Shown here: positions 22,105 to 33,489 of the stretch, piece after piece
How positions within the stretch are numbered: position 1 is the first letter of the stretch
Layout: the number at the start of each line of letters is the position of its first letter
Source: Callorhinus ursinus
Lineage: Eukaryota; Chordata; Mammalia; Carnivora; Otariidae
NCBI RefSeq assembly: GCF_003265705.1
Contig: NW_020312858.1
Location: 5,099,576 to 5,163,575 of the forward strand
Direction of reading: 5' to 3'
DNA length: 64,000 nt
Translations under genes and position numbers: made by a program
Notes under the pieces: generated by a model
What the model saw: the letters and a program-made list of their open reading frames with translations, nothing else
Told to the model about the DNA's origin: nothing
Database searches by the model: none

Positions 22105-22506
22105 GGGTGCGATCTGAAACCGGCCCAAGCCCAGAGGGCAGGGGGAAACCCAGGGAAGAGATCACTCCTGATCAGCAGGTGGCAGGTGTAATAAGCAAGG
22201 GAACTTACACACAACGCTTGTCTTGGGCTCCAGAAGCCAGCAGATCTCAGCACTTGACCACCAGACCCTTAACAGTTTACAGAGGCCTTAATGGGGCTCA
22301 GTCACACGCACTGGCTAGAGGGTCTCAACAACGCCTCGCTCCCTCAAGGCTACATCCTTGAAAATGGCTCCCACTGTGGGAACGGTGGGCGGAGGTACAT
22401 TCCAAGGACAGGGCAGGGGGAGGAGCCTCTGACTGCCCTGGGGTCAACAGGAGGTCATCACTTGATGACCTGGGGTCAACAGGAGGTCATCACTTGATGA
22501 CCTCCT
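22105..22506. repeat. Diverged dispersed repeat, copy B (partner at 18590)
   Basis: Collinear with 18590-18970 as described there. This copy is longer at its right end because of a 32 bp tandem duplication. Confidence 0.6.
22437..22506. repeat. Exact 2 x 32 bp tandem repeat ending in a hairpin
   Basis: 22437-22468 and 22469-22500 are identical. The second unit plus the next bases form a perfect inverted repeat: AGGAGGTCATC, loop ACTT, GATGACCTCCT (22481-22506). Confidence 0.9.
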
Positions 22507-22889
22507 CCAACACCAGAGAACTCTTCATCTGCCCATGACTGTTACTTGAGCAAACAATGAACACCTAGTAGTAACAGCAATGGGGCCTGGATCCGGGAGG
22601 GTGCTCACTTAGCCTGCACGTGGCAGAGAAATTGGGGTCTGGGCTCACCGTGCCTGCAGGGTTGTTGGGGGTTGTCCAGCAAGGCCTCTGTGAAATGGGG
22701 GAGGACGTGGCCTATAATGCCAATGAGTGTGCAGGGGTCAAGACAGGGAGCCAGTCTGCATAATCAGGAGATTACTTACAAGCAGGGGCATTGGGAAAAG
22801 ACGTGACTAGTTGAGCGTAAGGGGAGCCAGGTTTCTCCCGCTGGAGAAGGAGGCGAGCAGTTCGATTGGAACAGGAGACACCTAGGGAG
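22507..22889. other. Unique DNA
   Basis: GC-moderate and G-rich on the plus strand. No gene or repeat is recognised. Confidence 0.4.
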
Positions 22890-23470
22890 GGGACTCAGTG
22901 TTTAATATACACAGATAACTGTATCACCAGGATCTAATCATGAAGAAACATCAGAGTCAAACTAAGAAACATTCTAGAAAGCATCTGGCCCATACGTTTC
23001 AAAAATGCCAAAGTCACGGAAGGATGGAAAAACCAAGGAACTATTCCAGATTGAAGAGGACTAAAGAGTTATGATAAGTAAGTGCCGCATAGTACTTACT
23101 GGGTAAATCCTGGACCCAAAAGCAGGGGTGCTGATAAAGGACAGTTACCCAAGGCAAGATCTGAATGGTTCTGTGGATTGGGTAGTATTCCTGTCTCAGT
23201 GTTAATGTCCTTGTTTATAGTTGTACTGAGGTGATGTAAAAGAGTGTCTTGGTTTGGGGAAAATACCCACTAAAGTATTTAGAGGTAATTAGCCATATCT
23301 GCAGCTTACTGTCAAATGGTTCAGAAAAAGCACAGAGACAGAAAGAGAAAGAATAATGAGGCAAACATGGAAAAATGTTAACAACTGGAGAATTTGAGTT
23401 AAGAGTATACTAGAATCTTTTGTTCAATTTTTACAAACTGTCTGTAAGTTTTAAGTTATTTAAAAAAATT
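22890..23470 (+). mobile_element. Old L1 (L1ME-like) 3' UTR
   Basis: Blocks 'ATCTAATCATGAAGAAACAT', 'CACGGAAGGATGGAAAAACC', 'AACTATTCCAGATTGAAG', 'CAAATGGTTCAGAAAAAGCA' and 'AATGTTAACAACTGGAGAAT' are in the order of an old L1 3' UTR. It ends in an A-rich tail. Confidence 0.8.
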
Positions 23471-23489
23471 TTAAAGACTTTGTGTTTGT

Positions 23490-23702
23490 TGGGGCACCTG
23501 GGTGGCTCAGTTGGTTAAGCATCTGCCTTTGGCTCAGGTCATGATCCCGGGTTCCTGGGATTGAGTCCCCCATTGGCAGACTCCCTAGCAGAGCAGGGAG
23601 CCCGCTTCTCCCTCTGCCTCTGCCTGCCACTCCCCCTGCTTGTGCGCTCTCTGTGTGTGTGTGTGTCAAATAAATAAATAAATAAAATCTTTAAAAAAAA
23701 AT
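23490..23702 (+). mobile_element. Can-SINE with 17 bp TSD
   Basis: TSD AAAGACTTTGTGTTTGT (23473-23489) and AAAGACATTGTGTTTGT (23703-23719). The (GT)n before the tail is expanded. Confidence 0.92.
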
Positions 23703-23734
23703 AAAGACATTGTGTTTGTGGCTAAAGTGAAAAC

Positions 23735-24485
23735 ACAAGAAATAACAGGTGTTGATAAGGATGTAGAGAAAAAGGAACCCTCATGCACTGTCGGTGGGAA
23801 TGCAAACTGGTGCAGCCACTGTGGAAAACAGTATGGAGGCTCCTCAGAATGTTAAAAATAGAGCTACCCTATGATCCAGTAATCACGCTACTGGATATTT
23901 ATCCAAAGAATATGAAAACCCTAATTTGAAGGGATACATGCCCCACTATGTTTATAGCAGCAGCATTTACAATAGCCAAATTATGAAAATAGCTCAGGTG
24001 TCCATCAACTGATGAGTGGATAAAGATATAGTATATATCTATCTATCTATCTATATAGATATATACACACATACACAAGCTAGAGTGTATATATGTACAC
24101 ACACACAACGGAATATTGCTCAACCATAAAAACAAATGGAATCTTGCCATTTGCAACATGGATGGAGCTAAAGAGTAATGCTAAGTGAAACAAGCCAGTC
24201 AGAGAAAGACAAATATGTGATTTCATATGTGGAATTTAAGAAACAAAACAAAGGAACAAAGAAAAAAAAGAGAAAAAACAGACTCTTCATTAAAGAACAA
24301 AGAGATGGTTACCAGAGGGGAGGTAGGTAGGGGATGAGTGAAATAGGTGATGGGGATTAAGAGTACAGTTATCATGAGGAGCAGTGAGTAATATATGGAA
24401 TTGTTGAATCACTATACTGTACACTTGCAACTAATACAACACTATGTTAACTACACTGGAGATAAGATAAAATTTTTTTAAAAAG
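23735..24485 (+). mobile_element. L1 (L1MA-like) 3' end
   Basis: Runs from 'GTGTTGATAAGGATGTAGAG' and 'GTGCAGCCACTGTGGAAAAC' through 'AACCATAAAAACAAATGGAA' to 'ATCACTATACTGTACACTTG' and an A-rich tail. It contains a (TATC)n/(TA)n tract at 24030-24065. Confidence 0.88.
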
Positions 24486-24584
24486 ACATTCTCTTGTGTT
24501 CCATTACATATTCGGTTGTTACTGCTGCCTTGTCTACTCTAATCAATATGTAACTATTTTGTTCCAAGGAGTCAGAATGTACCA

Positions 24585-24827
24585 TGAGCATAAATCTTTA
24601 TTGAACAGGGTCTGTGTACCAGAGGCTGTCCCAGATTTTTTGGACAGAAGAAGACCAGCATGGTCTCTGCCCTCCAGGAGCTCCCAGTAAGATGTGGTAG
24701 ATAGTAAACAAATGACATAATTTGTAATCCCAATTACGGTAAATGCTGGAGGAAGGGTTTGTAACAGGGTTATCTAACCTCATCTGGGGGTGTCAGGGAC
24801 GGTTTCTCCAAAGAAATGGTGTTTAAC
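24585..24827 (-). mobile_element. L2 3' UTR fragment
   Basis: 'TGGTCTCTGCCCTCCAGGAG' with downstream 'AGTAAACAAATGACATAATT' and 'GGTTTCTCCAAAGAAATGGT' follow the reversed L2 3' UTR. Confidence 0.65.
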
Positions 24828-24836
24828 AGTTTAAGA

Positions 24837-25059
24837 GGGCGCCTGGGTGGCTCAGTCGTTAAGCGTCTGCCTTCAGCTCAGGTCATGATCCCAGGGTCCT
24901 GGGGTCGAGTCCCACATCGGGCTCCCTCCTCTGAGGGAAGCTTGCTCTCCCTCTCCCACTCCCGCTGCTTGTGTTTCTGCTCTTGCTATCTCTGTCTCTG
25001 TCAAAAAAAACAAATAAAATCTTTAAAAAATAAAAATCAAAACGCCTTTATAAAAAAAA
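24837..25059 (+). mobile_element. Can-SINE
   Basis: TSD AGTTTAAGA at 24828-24836 and 25060-25068. The tail is long and irregular, about 60 bp of A-rich sequence with a non-A interruption. Confidence 0.9.
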
Positions 25060-25289
25060 AGTTTAAGAAATTTATCCCAGGTACAAAGACAGATTACAAT
25101 CAAAATGGGAGTGCTTAAGTGTTCAATATCCTATCATGTTCTTTTCAAGGTTTTGGACATCCCCTAAACAGCCTATTATTTTCTTGTGAAAATGTTGAAA
25201 AACTATCGATGTGTATAGGAATATACCCAAGGATTGCCACTGATATTTGAATAATTTTAAACTTCCTGATTCTATCCTTGCCACTTTAT

Positions 25290-26065
25290 TACTTATTTAT
25301 GCTGCAACCAGAGGACTCCGTTGAAAACACTGATAAGACCATATCTCTCTCTGCTTAAAACCCCTCCAATTACTTCCCATCTGTATCTGCTATCTATTGC
25401 TTAAGTGATAACTGCCTAGCAAGGAACCAAACTGGAATAGCATGGAACCACAAATATGTGGGGTTCTGCGGATTGGGCTGGACTCAGACGCTCTTGGTTG
25501 GGCTCACCCAAAATACCTGGGGGACAGCTGCACATGTTTGATCTAGGATGGCCTCAGCAGGGATACGCGGATTGCCTCAGTGCGTTTCCACGGTTCCATC
25601 CTCCTGCGGATTAGCCCAGGCAAGTTCTCATGACCAAGGCAGAGGAGCGAGAATGAGTAAGCCCAATCATGCAAGTGTGTTGTGAGCCTCCACTTGAATC
25701 CTGTTTGCTAACATACCATTAGTCAAAGCGAGTAACATGGCCAAGCCCAAAATCAGATGGAAAGGCCGTGCTAAGTTATATGACAACAATCATGGATATA
25801 AGGAGGAGTGAAGAATTGGGGTCATTAATATTAATCGTTAATATTCATTGGGGTCATTAACATTAATATGATCAACCAAACACAATATCTCATATAGAAT
25901 AAGATCCAAGTGCCTCACCACAACCTAGGTGATCTGACCCTGTTGACTTTTCGAATGTCATCAAATGTCCCTTTGCTTTATTGAGTGCTAATTTTCAGGG
26001 CTTAGCCTGGGCCTGGCACATAAGTGCACAATAAATATTTCTTCATTAAATGAATGAAAGAATGT
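25290..26065 (+). mobile_element. L2 ORF2 end/3' UTR, split by an LTR
   Basis: 25290-25394 ('CTGCTTAAAACCCCTCCAAT', 'TACTTCCCATCTG') continues at 25895-26065 ('AGAATAAGATCCAAGTGCCT', 'GATCTGACCC', 'GCCTGGCACATAAGTGCACA', 'ATAAATATTTCTTCATTAAA'). These are consecutive parts of L2. Confidence 0.75.
25395..25890 (-). mobile_element. MaLR-type LTR inserted in L2
   Basis: The right part includes 'ACCATTAGTCAAAGCGAGTA' with 'CATGGCCAAGCCCA', and the left starts 'CTATCTATTGCTTAAGTGAT'. Both are blocks of reversed MLT1-type LTRs. A 20 bp AT-rich near-repeat ('GGGGTCATTAATATTAAT' / 'GGGGTCATTAACATTAAT') sits at 25818-25870. Confidence 0.6.
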
Positions 26066-26069
26066 AACA

Positions 26070-26588
26070 TTGTCTTCCTTTGATACATATGTGCTGTTTA
26101 ATTGGGAGTTAATTTGTTTCTAAAAAGTTCATGTTTTTTTAATTTTCAGTTTCAGCATATATCATAGATTCTTCTATATCTCCCCCACAAAGTCTGGGAA
26201 CTTAAAAAATGTTTAGGCTGTTGTAGCAGCAACAGATATCGTTATGAATTGGGCTTTATTTTAAGGTACTAATTGGATATCTGCCCCATAAAGTTAAGAG
26301 CATGGTGTTGCCTCCTTGCAATAAATACTTCAGTATTAAAGGAGAAAGAAGACTTGTGCTACAGACAAATCAGGAAAAGGAGAGATTGGATTTCCCCAAA
26401 CCATGGTTATTGCTCTGACAGAATGGCTGATTTAGGAACTAGTTCTCTTCTGGGATGTTCTGGGTCTATAGCACGAATCTGGGGAGCCTGCATAGTTGAG
26501 TGGTTTGGGGAAACCCTGTACTCTAACTTGTTTCTTCTGGGAGCATGTTAAAGAGTTACTATGGATTGTGGAGTCCAGACTGTTACCT
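26070..26588. other. Unique AT-rich DNA
   Basis: No recognised repeat. A 92-codon plus-strand frame (26273-26551) has no domain signature. Confidence 0.45.
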
Positions 26589-26589
26589 C

Positions 26590-26665
26590 CACATCTGTGT
26601 TTGCTGTGTCCCCAGCACCTAGCTCAGTGGGCTGGAAATAAATCTTTGTGGAATGAATGAATGAA
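26590..26665 (+). mobile_element. L2 3' end
   Basis: 'GTCCCCAGCACCTAGCTCAG' and 'GGAATGAATGAATGAA' are the L2 terminus. Confidence 0.75.
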
Positions 26666-27059
26666 CTAGGTAAAATGAATTAATTAAGATCATGAGAATG
26701 GAGAGAATATGAAAAATCACAAGGGAAATGCCAGCACCAGGGAAATGATTTGATATTGGGACAGAGGTGAGTAATGAAGAAGTTCTAGGGGAAAAAAAGA
26801 GAAAAAGCCAAAGAAGGCCTCTGGGGTCTTCGGAATCTGGGGGCCCAGAAGACAAATTCGCAAATTCTTCAGGATTTAGGAATGGTGTAGCCAATTCTCT
26901 TCAGTGCTCAAGCCATAATCCCCAGATGCCTTTACCATTTCTGTGCATGCAAGCCTCACTACTAGTAGCCACACCTACATCTTTGTCAGAAGCCTGCCTT
27001 CAGCCTTTGCCAATGAACCCATCTAGCTGGTGTCTAAAAATTAATATCCCCATGATAGG

Positions 27060-27335
27060 TATTGGGGTATAACTATCCCAACTCCCTCACCCTTTAAGAT
27101 AAATCTGAGGTGTGTGTTTTTTGAGGTCTTTCAAAGTTTCCCCCAGGGAATTAATCTCCAGGTGCTCACCATGGCAACTGGATTGATAACTCATTTTTAT
27201 TTGCTGCCTTTCCTTCCTTAGATTACCTCCCTCCTCATCTACTCATACTACCTGCACCTCCCAGTGAAGCGCTTGTACTCTAGTCCTTGGCTCAGAATCT
27301 TCTCTGGAGGAACCCCAAGCTAAGACACATGGTTT
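27060..27335 (+). mobile_element. Old LTR-like 3' end
   Basis: 'CCTTGGCTCAGAATCTTCTC', then GGAGGAACCCCAAGCTAAGACAC, matches the terminal pattern of old mammalian LTRs. The 26666-27059 flank is not recognised. Confidence 0.4.
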
Positions 27336-27845
27336 GTGAGCAAAGCAATTCTAGAACAAGAACTATGCTCCAGCAAGACACATCTTGCACCCCACCCAGA
27401 ACTAGAGGAGCTCCCTCAGCACTCCCACCTACGTAACCGAGTATTTCCCTTTCCCACTCATCGCGGGTCTCAGCTCTGAGGATTCCAAAGTGCCTAGGGC
27501 AGCTTTGCTATTTACTTCACAGGATGCAGAATCCATTTTTGCTTTATCTCTTTCCAGACAGTTGGTTTGTTTTAATGGACTTCTCTTCTGCCTGTGCATA
27601 ATTCTTCTCTAAATTAACTTCTCTTCTCAGCCCCACATAATACACACTGGGCTGTCAGCTCATTACTTTTACATCCTTCTTCTGTTTATGCAAAGGTTTA
27701 ATTAACTATGAATTGCTGTGTAGGCAACAGGAAAAACCCACCCACCACGCCATGTGGGGCTGTGTGGCTCAACCTCGATGAGAAGAGAGAATAAACAGAG
27801 AAACGTCGTGAGAAAGGGCCAGAAGGTGAGGCTAAAGCATAGAGA
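27336..27845. other. Unique DNA
   Basis: Pyrimidine-rich single-copy sequence. No gene signal is seen. Confidence 0.45.
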
Positions 27846-27846
27846 T

Positions 27847-28067
27847 TTTTTTGTTTTGTTTTGTTTTGTTTTTAAAAAAAGGTTTTCTTTATTTATTTGA
27901 GAGATAGAGAGAGAGAGAGAGTGAGCACAAGTGGGGTGAGAGGCAGAGAGAGAAGCAGACTCCCTGCCAAACAGGGAGCCCACTGGTGGGACGTGATCCT
28001 AGGATTCTGGGATCATGACCTGAGCTGAAGGCAGACGCTTAACTGACTGAGCCATCCAGGTGCCTGT
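27847..28067 (-). mobile_element. Can-SINE with (TTTTG)n tail
   Basis: The A tail, read as T here, has expanded into (TTTTG)n at 27847-27873. Body and head are complete, with 'GAGCCATCCAGGTGCC' at right. Confidence 0.9.
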
Positions 28068-28594
28068 TTCCAGTATTTTTTAATCTGAGGACCCGTTCTA
28101 AAAGTGTTTGACCCTTTGGATGACAAATTTCTGTGTCTTCATTAGCACATAACTAGTTCTTCAGATTAGGGTCAAGGTGCTGTTTATAGATAGTCCTGCG
28201 AAGCATTTTAACCTGTACGCTCATTTTGGCTAATAAGCCTTTTGGACTATTGAAAAACTTAAGGATACCACTCTTTTCTTTCAAACTCTTCCCAGGGTCC
28301 CCAGGAAGGAATATTGTGGTCCATGCTTCATGCTCTGTGCAGCCCATTTGAGCTCCTGTAGCCAACAAACACTTATTGGATGAATCAGCTTTCCACATGA
28401 TCTGTCAGAAGCTTTGGGAGAACTTGAGAGGATTCTGCCTCTTTGCTGAGAAAGCCCTATGGTGATTTTATTGAGCAGTGAAGTTAAAACAGGGTTTTGC
28501 CTTCGAGAAACCACCCATTCTTGCCCACCGCATGGCATAAGCATAAAGATTTTAATCCTCTTGCCACCACTCTCCATGATTCCTTTATCCACTA
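28068..28594. other. Unique DNA
   Basis: Two overlapping minus-strand frames (28153-28398, 28281-28592) show no known domain. No repeats are recognised. Confidence 0.45.
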
Positions 28595-28716
28595 AATATG
28601 AAGTTCCTGTTGTGTGCTTGGCATTGTTCCACGCGTGAGGGTGAGTGAATCAGGGAGACATGAACCCTGTCCTCACAGAGTTTATAGTCTACCAGGAGAA
28701 ATAGACAAATAGTGTC

Positions 28717-29230
28717 TTAGCTATCTATTGCCACATAACAAATTACCCATTACTTGCTTCAAATGACAATAAACATCCCTTATATCTCCCATTTCAATTC
28801 CAATATCTCAAAGAGGGGACACACTTGGGTCAGGAACTCAGGAGCCACTTGACCGGGCAGTTCTGGCAGAATGTCTCCAGTAAGACTACAGCGACAGTCA
28901 TCTGGGCTGCAGACAGCTGACGGCTTGACTGGGTCAATGGATCCACTTCCAAGGTGGCTTGTTTATGTGTCTGGCAAGTGGACATTGGCTGTGAGTAGGA
29001 GGCCCCAGTCACTCTTCATGTGGGCCTCTCCATGGGATGCTTGAGCATCCCTATGGCAAGGCAGATGGCTTCCCGAAGCAAGGCAAAGCTATGCCCTCTT
29101 TGACCTTGAAAGTCATACGTCATTTCTGCTAGACTCCAGTAAGCCACCCAAACCAGCATGATTTGGTGTGGGAGGAGATAAGCAATGACATAAATACTGG
29201 GAGATGAGGACCCCTGGGTGCTCTCTCAGA
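28717..29230 (-). mobile_element. MaLR-type LTR
   Basis: 'TTAGCTATCTATTGCCACAT', 'AACAAATTACCC' and 'GGGTCAGGAACTCAGGAGCC' are the reversed terminus of an MLT1-class LTR. 'ATGTGGGCCTCTCCATGGG' and 'GTCACTCTTC' blocks follow. Confidence 0.7.
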
Positions 29231-29244
29231 AACTGTCTACCACA

Positions 29245-29440
29245 GGGGCACCTGGGTGGCTCAGTCGTTAAGGGTCTGCCTTCAGCTCAGGTCATGATCC
29301 CAGGGTCCTGGGATCGAGCCCCACATCGGGCTCCCTGCTCTGCGGGAAGCCTGCTTCTCCCTCTCCCACTCCCCCTGCTCGTGCTCCCTCTCTCGCTGTA
29401 TCTCTCTCTGTCAAATAAATAAAATCTTTAAAAAAAAAAA
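29245..29440 (+). mobile_element. Can-SINE
   Basis: Imperfect TSD ACTGTCTACCACA (29232-29244) and ACCGTCAACCACA (29441-29453). Near-consensus young subtype. Confidence 0.93.
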
Positions 29441-29614
29441 ACCGTCAACCACAATAAGGAAACAAGTAAAGAAGACAAAAATCATAGACTGTGATCAGTA
29501 ATGTTAAAACAGAGTAATACTGATAGTGAATGGCAGGCTGCAACAGGTTACATAGCAAAAGCAGTCAGGGAAGGCCTCTTTCTAACTGTGTAAGCCAACA
29601 GAATTTCCCTAGGC

Positions 29615-29700
29615 TTTTTTATCCCTCAGTGTACTCACCGATCAAAGGGAAACAATAATCGTTCTTAGCTCACAGGGTGGTGCAAGACTCAAATCGGACC
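29615..29700 (+). mobile_element. MIR-like fragment
   Basis: 'CCTCAGTGTACTCACCGATC', 'AACAATAATCGTTC' and 'TAGCTCACAGGGTGGTGCAA' follow the MIR 3' half. Confidence 0.5.
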
Positions 29701-30469
29701 AGGAGTATAGAAGTTCAACTGTTAGTTTGGTTTCTGCATGCAAGTGGCTACATTTCTGCTTCCAAAGGACCAGTAACCCTAACTGGGATGGGTGGGTGGT
29801 CCCGATGCTGCCAGCTTCTGAAGGGAAGTCATAAACATATTTGGGCAGAGACCAGAGCCATGAGGACCCAGCTGCACTGCACATCAGCAAAAGAGAAACT
29901 TGATTGTTCTCCAGCCTCCAGCTAAGACAACACACTTGGCTAAAGAGTATTTGTCAAGCTCCGCATCCTGGGTGAGGCATAGATGTGAGCAGGGATGATC
30001 CGTTCCTCAGGAGAAGGACATCTTTTCCACGTAATTTCTGCCCAGTGGGTGCTAGACAGAGCAAAAGGATTTTAGAATTCGAAATTCTGGATGTGAAAGA
30101 GAGGCCCAGCTGGACTTTTGTCATTTTTCCACCCTCCATCCTGGGCAGGAAATGAGAGTCAGGATCCAGTCCTGGAGCTCCTTCTGCTTTATTTTGCCAG
30201 CTGCTGGACATTTTCAAGTTTTTCTCTCCCCATGAGTGAAAGGAGGTAGTCTGACCATCAGCAAAGATAAAAATATGATACACAGTGCTCCAGATGGTGC
30301 AAGAAATGGGCACTGTTCTACAAGACTGAAGGGAGTAAAAGTAGGTTGGACCCCTCTGGGGGGCACATTGACCATCGTCGCAATCATTCGTTTTTAAAGA
30401 ACCTATCTTTGAAGGAGCAATCCCATGCACAGAATTTATCTTAGTAGAATAATTAAGGGTGTGCACCAA
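29701..30469. other. Unique DNA with a long minus-strand open frame
   Basis: A 171-codon minus-strand frame (29954-30469) is open but has no recognised domain and no hydrophobic or coiled-coil pattern. Its right end runs into old L1 sequence. It is not called as a gene. Confidence 0.35.
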
Positions 30470-30725
30470 GTCACATGTATTTACATGGAAAAATTTTTTA
30501 AGACATTATTACATTTTTAAAAGAAATTTGCAAGATAACATATACAATATGATCTTACTTTTTGGGAAAAAGAGAGTTTTGATCAACATAGTGGTGAGAG
30601 TTCGTATTTTCACAAGGGAAATTACAAAATATTTAGAACTGAGAAGCAATGAAAATACTGTGCACCAATATTGCTGGGTAGAGCTAAAGCAGGACATCAA
30701 AGAAACTGTGTAGGCTTAATACATT
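30470..30725 (+). mobile_element. Old L1 (L1M) fragment including an ORF2 piece
   Basis: The plus-strand frame contains 'ITKYLELRSNENTVHQ', the L1 ORF2 segment that in younger copies reads LK.[16 protein letters not shown] (compare 62520-62570). It is diverged and ends at the SINE. Confidence 0.65.
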
Positions 30726-30744
30726 ATCAAAGAAAGAAATGTGG

Positions 30745-30947
30745 TTTAGGGGCGCCTGGGTGGCTCAGTCAATTAAGCGTCTACCTTCGGCTCAGGTCAT
30801 GATCTCGGGGTCCTGGGATCGAGTCCCGCAACAGGCTCCCTGCTCAGCAGGGAGTCTGCATCTCCCTCTCCCTCTCCCTCTACCCCTTGCCACCCCCTGC
30901 CCCCCACTTATGCACGGTCTCTCTAATAAATAAAATCTTAAAAAAAT
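30745..30947 (+). mobile_element. Can-SINE
   Basis: TSD AGAAATGTGG at 30735-30744 and 30948-30957. The CT-rich segment is expanded (CTCCCTCTCCCTCTCCCTC). Confidence 0.92.
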
Positions 30948-30959
30948 AGAAATGTGGCT

Positions 30960-32250
30960 CAGACTAGTAACTATACCTCAATATCTGTTCTCCCTCTTTC
31001 CTATAATAATAAAACCTCTGATTTTTAAGTAGGCATATAGCTACAGAATACAGGCCATATTTCTCAGCCTGTCTTGCAGTTAGAATGTTCAGTGTTGAAG
31101 TTCTGGCCAATGGATTGTACAAAGAAGTAATATGTACAGTTTTCCGATCATGTCCTCAACCTGACTCCTTAATACTTTTCACCTTCCTGCTGACCAAAAT
31201 ATATACATGACAGCAGTGGGTTTGCTGTGACATAATAAGTAATTTGCCTGGCCTCTGTCCTGGGTTCCCAGTACAGAGCTTCAAAAGCCCTCAGGATGTC
31301 CTGAATGATAGAGAGCATCTCTTTTATGCAAATGAAGTGACTCCAGGTAAGATCCTAGATCACTTCAGAATGGGGGTGGGGGACTGGTCACCAGAAGGAC
31401 CAAGCATGGGATTAGTGAGCTAAGACTTTCAGCCACTTAACCTCTGGGGAAGGATGGGGGATCTGGATATTGAGTTTAATCATGTGGCCAATGATTCAAT
31501 TAATCATGCTTATGTAATGTAAACCCAATAAAAACCCTGGACTCAAAGCCCAGAGGAGCTTCCAGACTGGTATCCACACTGATGTGCGGGGTGGGTGGTA
31601 CACCCTGACTCCACAGGGAAAGCGCCTGGAAGCCCTGCATTTGGGATCCCCCTACTTCCTCCTGTGTGTACCCTTTAGGAGAAAAGTGCAATCATAAGTA
31701 TAGCACTTCCATTGAATTCTGTGGATCATGATAGCAAATTATCACACCTGCAGGGTGTTGTGGGAATCTCCTGGACTGGTAGCCAACTGGTCAGAAACTC
31801 AGGTAGCCTCCGAACACCACCTGCAGTCTGGAGTGGGGGCAGTCTTAAGAAAGAATGAGCCCTTAAGTTGTGAGATCTGATGCTAACTTGGGTTGGTGAG
31901 CATCAGAACAGAATTGCGATACATCCAGCTGGGGTGGAAATAGAGCAGTGCCCTACCAGTTTTCCCAGGATATGGGAACTTCGGTGCCACCAGAAAGTCC
32001 CAGGCAAACCAAGACAAATCACTCTCTGTTGTGGTGCTTCTGTAGTCCTAAGGACAAGGGCAACACCCTAAGGATTGGTGGAGAAAAAGACAGGAAGATC
32101 CTGCATCCCTAAGGATTTCATGGAGCAGAACCTCCTCCATGTAAGCCTGGACTGCCCACCTCTAGTGTTTTATACGAGAAATAAACATTTATCTTGTGAA
32201 AGCCACTATTTCTGTTAAACACAGATCCACCTAATTTTGGTACCTGAAAG
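30960..32250 (+). mobile_element. 5' LTR of a MaLR (MLT1-like) provirus, interrupted
   Basis: 30965-31200 and 32090-32250 align in order with the 3' LTR at 35021-35505. Shared blocks are the CCTATA.TAATAA..CC region, 'CAGTTTTCCG/CTTCCGGGTCAT' context, 'TCCCTAAGG', 'CCATGT.AGCC', and the 'GAGAAATAAAC...TTATCTT...GCCACT' polyadenylation region. Another LTR (31240-31960) sits inside. Confidence 0.6.
31240..31960 (+). mobile_element. Second, different old LTR nested in the 5' LTR
   Basis: Blocks 'CCCAATAAAAACCCTGGACT' (poly-A signal region), 'CATAAGTATAGCACTTCCAT', 'TTGAATTCTGTG', 'TGGTCAGAAACTCAGGTAGC' and 'TGAGCCCTTAAGTTGTGAGA' match the 3' half of an ERVL-class LTR. The family is not named. 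Confidence 0.55.
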
Positions 32251-32767
32251 TAGAGGGTTGAATGTAACAGAAGCAAACATCTATGTGGCTTTAGACTACC
32301 GGCTGGGTGATAGGCATTGCTGACTCAGATAGTATGGGTTGGAAAATTAGTAATCCTTGTTATGCAGTGATTATATACTTGGCAAAATAGTAATGCTCTA
32401 CTTTGCAACACAGACCATGTGTTTACTGAGCCTGTTGTGCTAGGGGAATATATACATAATATAGAAAGAATCTTGGTCTGTGTTGCTGCTTCTTGTGGAT
32501 TTCAGCAAAATCCTAATGAAGAGATATAAATCCAAGCTAAAGCTAGCCAGTGTGCTACAAAAATAGAAGAAAATACAGCACTGAAGCCACTCTGTGCTTG
32601 TGGTTTACAATCTTAAGTTGACCAGGAGTCTGGCCATTTGGGGCTTCTCAGGATTGAAAAGGCCAATTACTTCCATACCTCCAAATTGAAGCTATTAAGG
32701 ATGATAATTCTGTGATGTCAGACTTAGCAGGAAATAATACCATGGCCCCAGAGTTTTATCAACACCT

Positions 32768-32955
32768 CTTTTTTTAAAAAAAGATTTTATTTATTTATTT
32801 GTCAGAGAGAGAGAGCACAAGCAAGGGGAGCAGCAGAGGGAGAAGCAGGCTCCCCGCTGAGCAGGGAGCCCGATGTGGGACTCGATCCCAGGACCCTGGG
32901 ATCATGACCCGAGCTGAAGGCAGATACTTAACTGACTGAGCCACCCAGGCATCCC
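32768..32955 (-). mobile_element. Can-SINE
   Basis: TSD TCAACACCT at 32759-32767 and 32956-32964. Young subtype. Confidence 0.92.
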
Positions 32956-33184
32956 TCAACACCTTCTTTTAAAAGATGTTTTTTCCATAAAATTGGAGCT
33001 GGCATGGAGGAAACTGTTCAATTAGTGGAGTTGTTTTCCCCACCCAAGTCTTTGTGTTAGATGCAACTAGTTAGCTCCCACTCAACTGAAGGATGGAGTA
33101 ATGAGCAAGGCACCTTTAAAACAAAAATTTAAAAAGCAACACAAGAGTTTTCAGGTTTGAAAATCTATTTCTAAACAAGAGAGC

Positions 33185-33489
33185 CTGGGGCGCCCCGGTG
33201 GCTCAGTCGTTAAGCATCTGCCTTCAGCTCAGGTCATGATCGCGGGATCCTTGGATCAAGCCCCACATCAGGCTCCCTGCTCAGGGGAGACCCTGCTTCT
33301 CCCTCTGCTTCTGCCTCTGCCTGCCTGCCGCCTACTTGTGCTCTCTCTCTCTCTCTCTCTCTCATAAATAAATAAAATGTTTTTAAAAAAATAAAAAATA
33401 AGAGCTGCATCGAAAACTAATGATGTACTACTATATGTTGGCTAATTGAATTTAAATAAATAAATAAATACTAAAAAATAAATAAATAA
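33185..33489 (+). mobile_element. SINE-L1 chimera flanked by one TSD
   Basis: 33185-33400 is a complete Can-SINE with its A-rich tail. 33408-33489 is the last part of an L1 3' UTR ('CGAAAACTAATGATGTACT', 'TATGTTGGCTAATTG') with its own A-rich tail. One 14 bp TSD with a single mismatch, CTAAACAAGAGAGC / CTAAACAGGAGAGC (33171-33184, 33490-33503), encloses both. Confidence 0.85.

Larger units (their letters stand above)
28595..29600 (-). mobile_element. L2 3' UTR fragment split by LTR and SINE
   Basis: 28595-28715 ('CTTGGCATTGTTCCACGCGT', 'CCCTGTCCTCACAGAGTTTA') continues at 29455-29600 ('AGTCAGGGAAGGCCTCTTTC'). An LTR (28717-29230) and a SINE lie between. Confidence 0.65.

Noticed and set aside
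29954..30469. 171-codon minus-strand frame as a gene
   Set aside because: No recognisable domain or signal. One end runs into old L1 DNA and there is no promoter or splice evidence.
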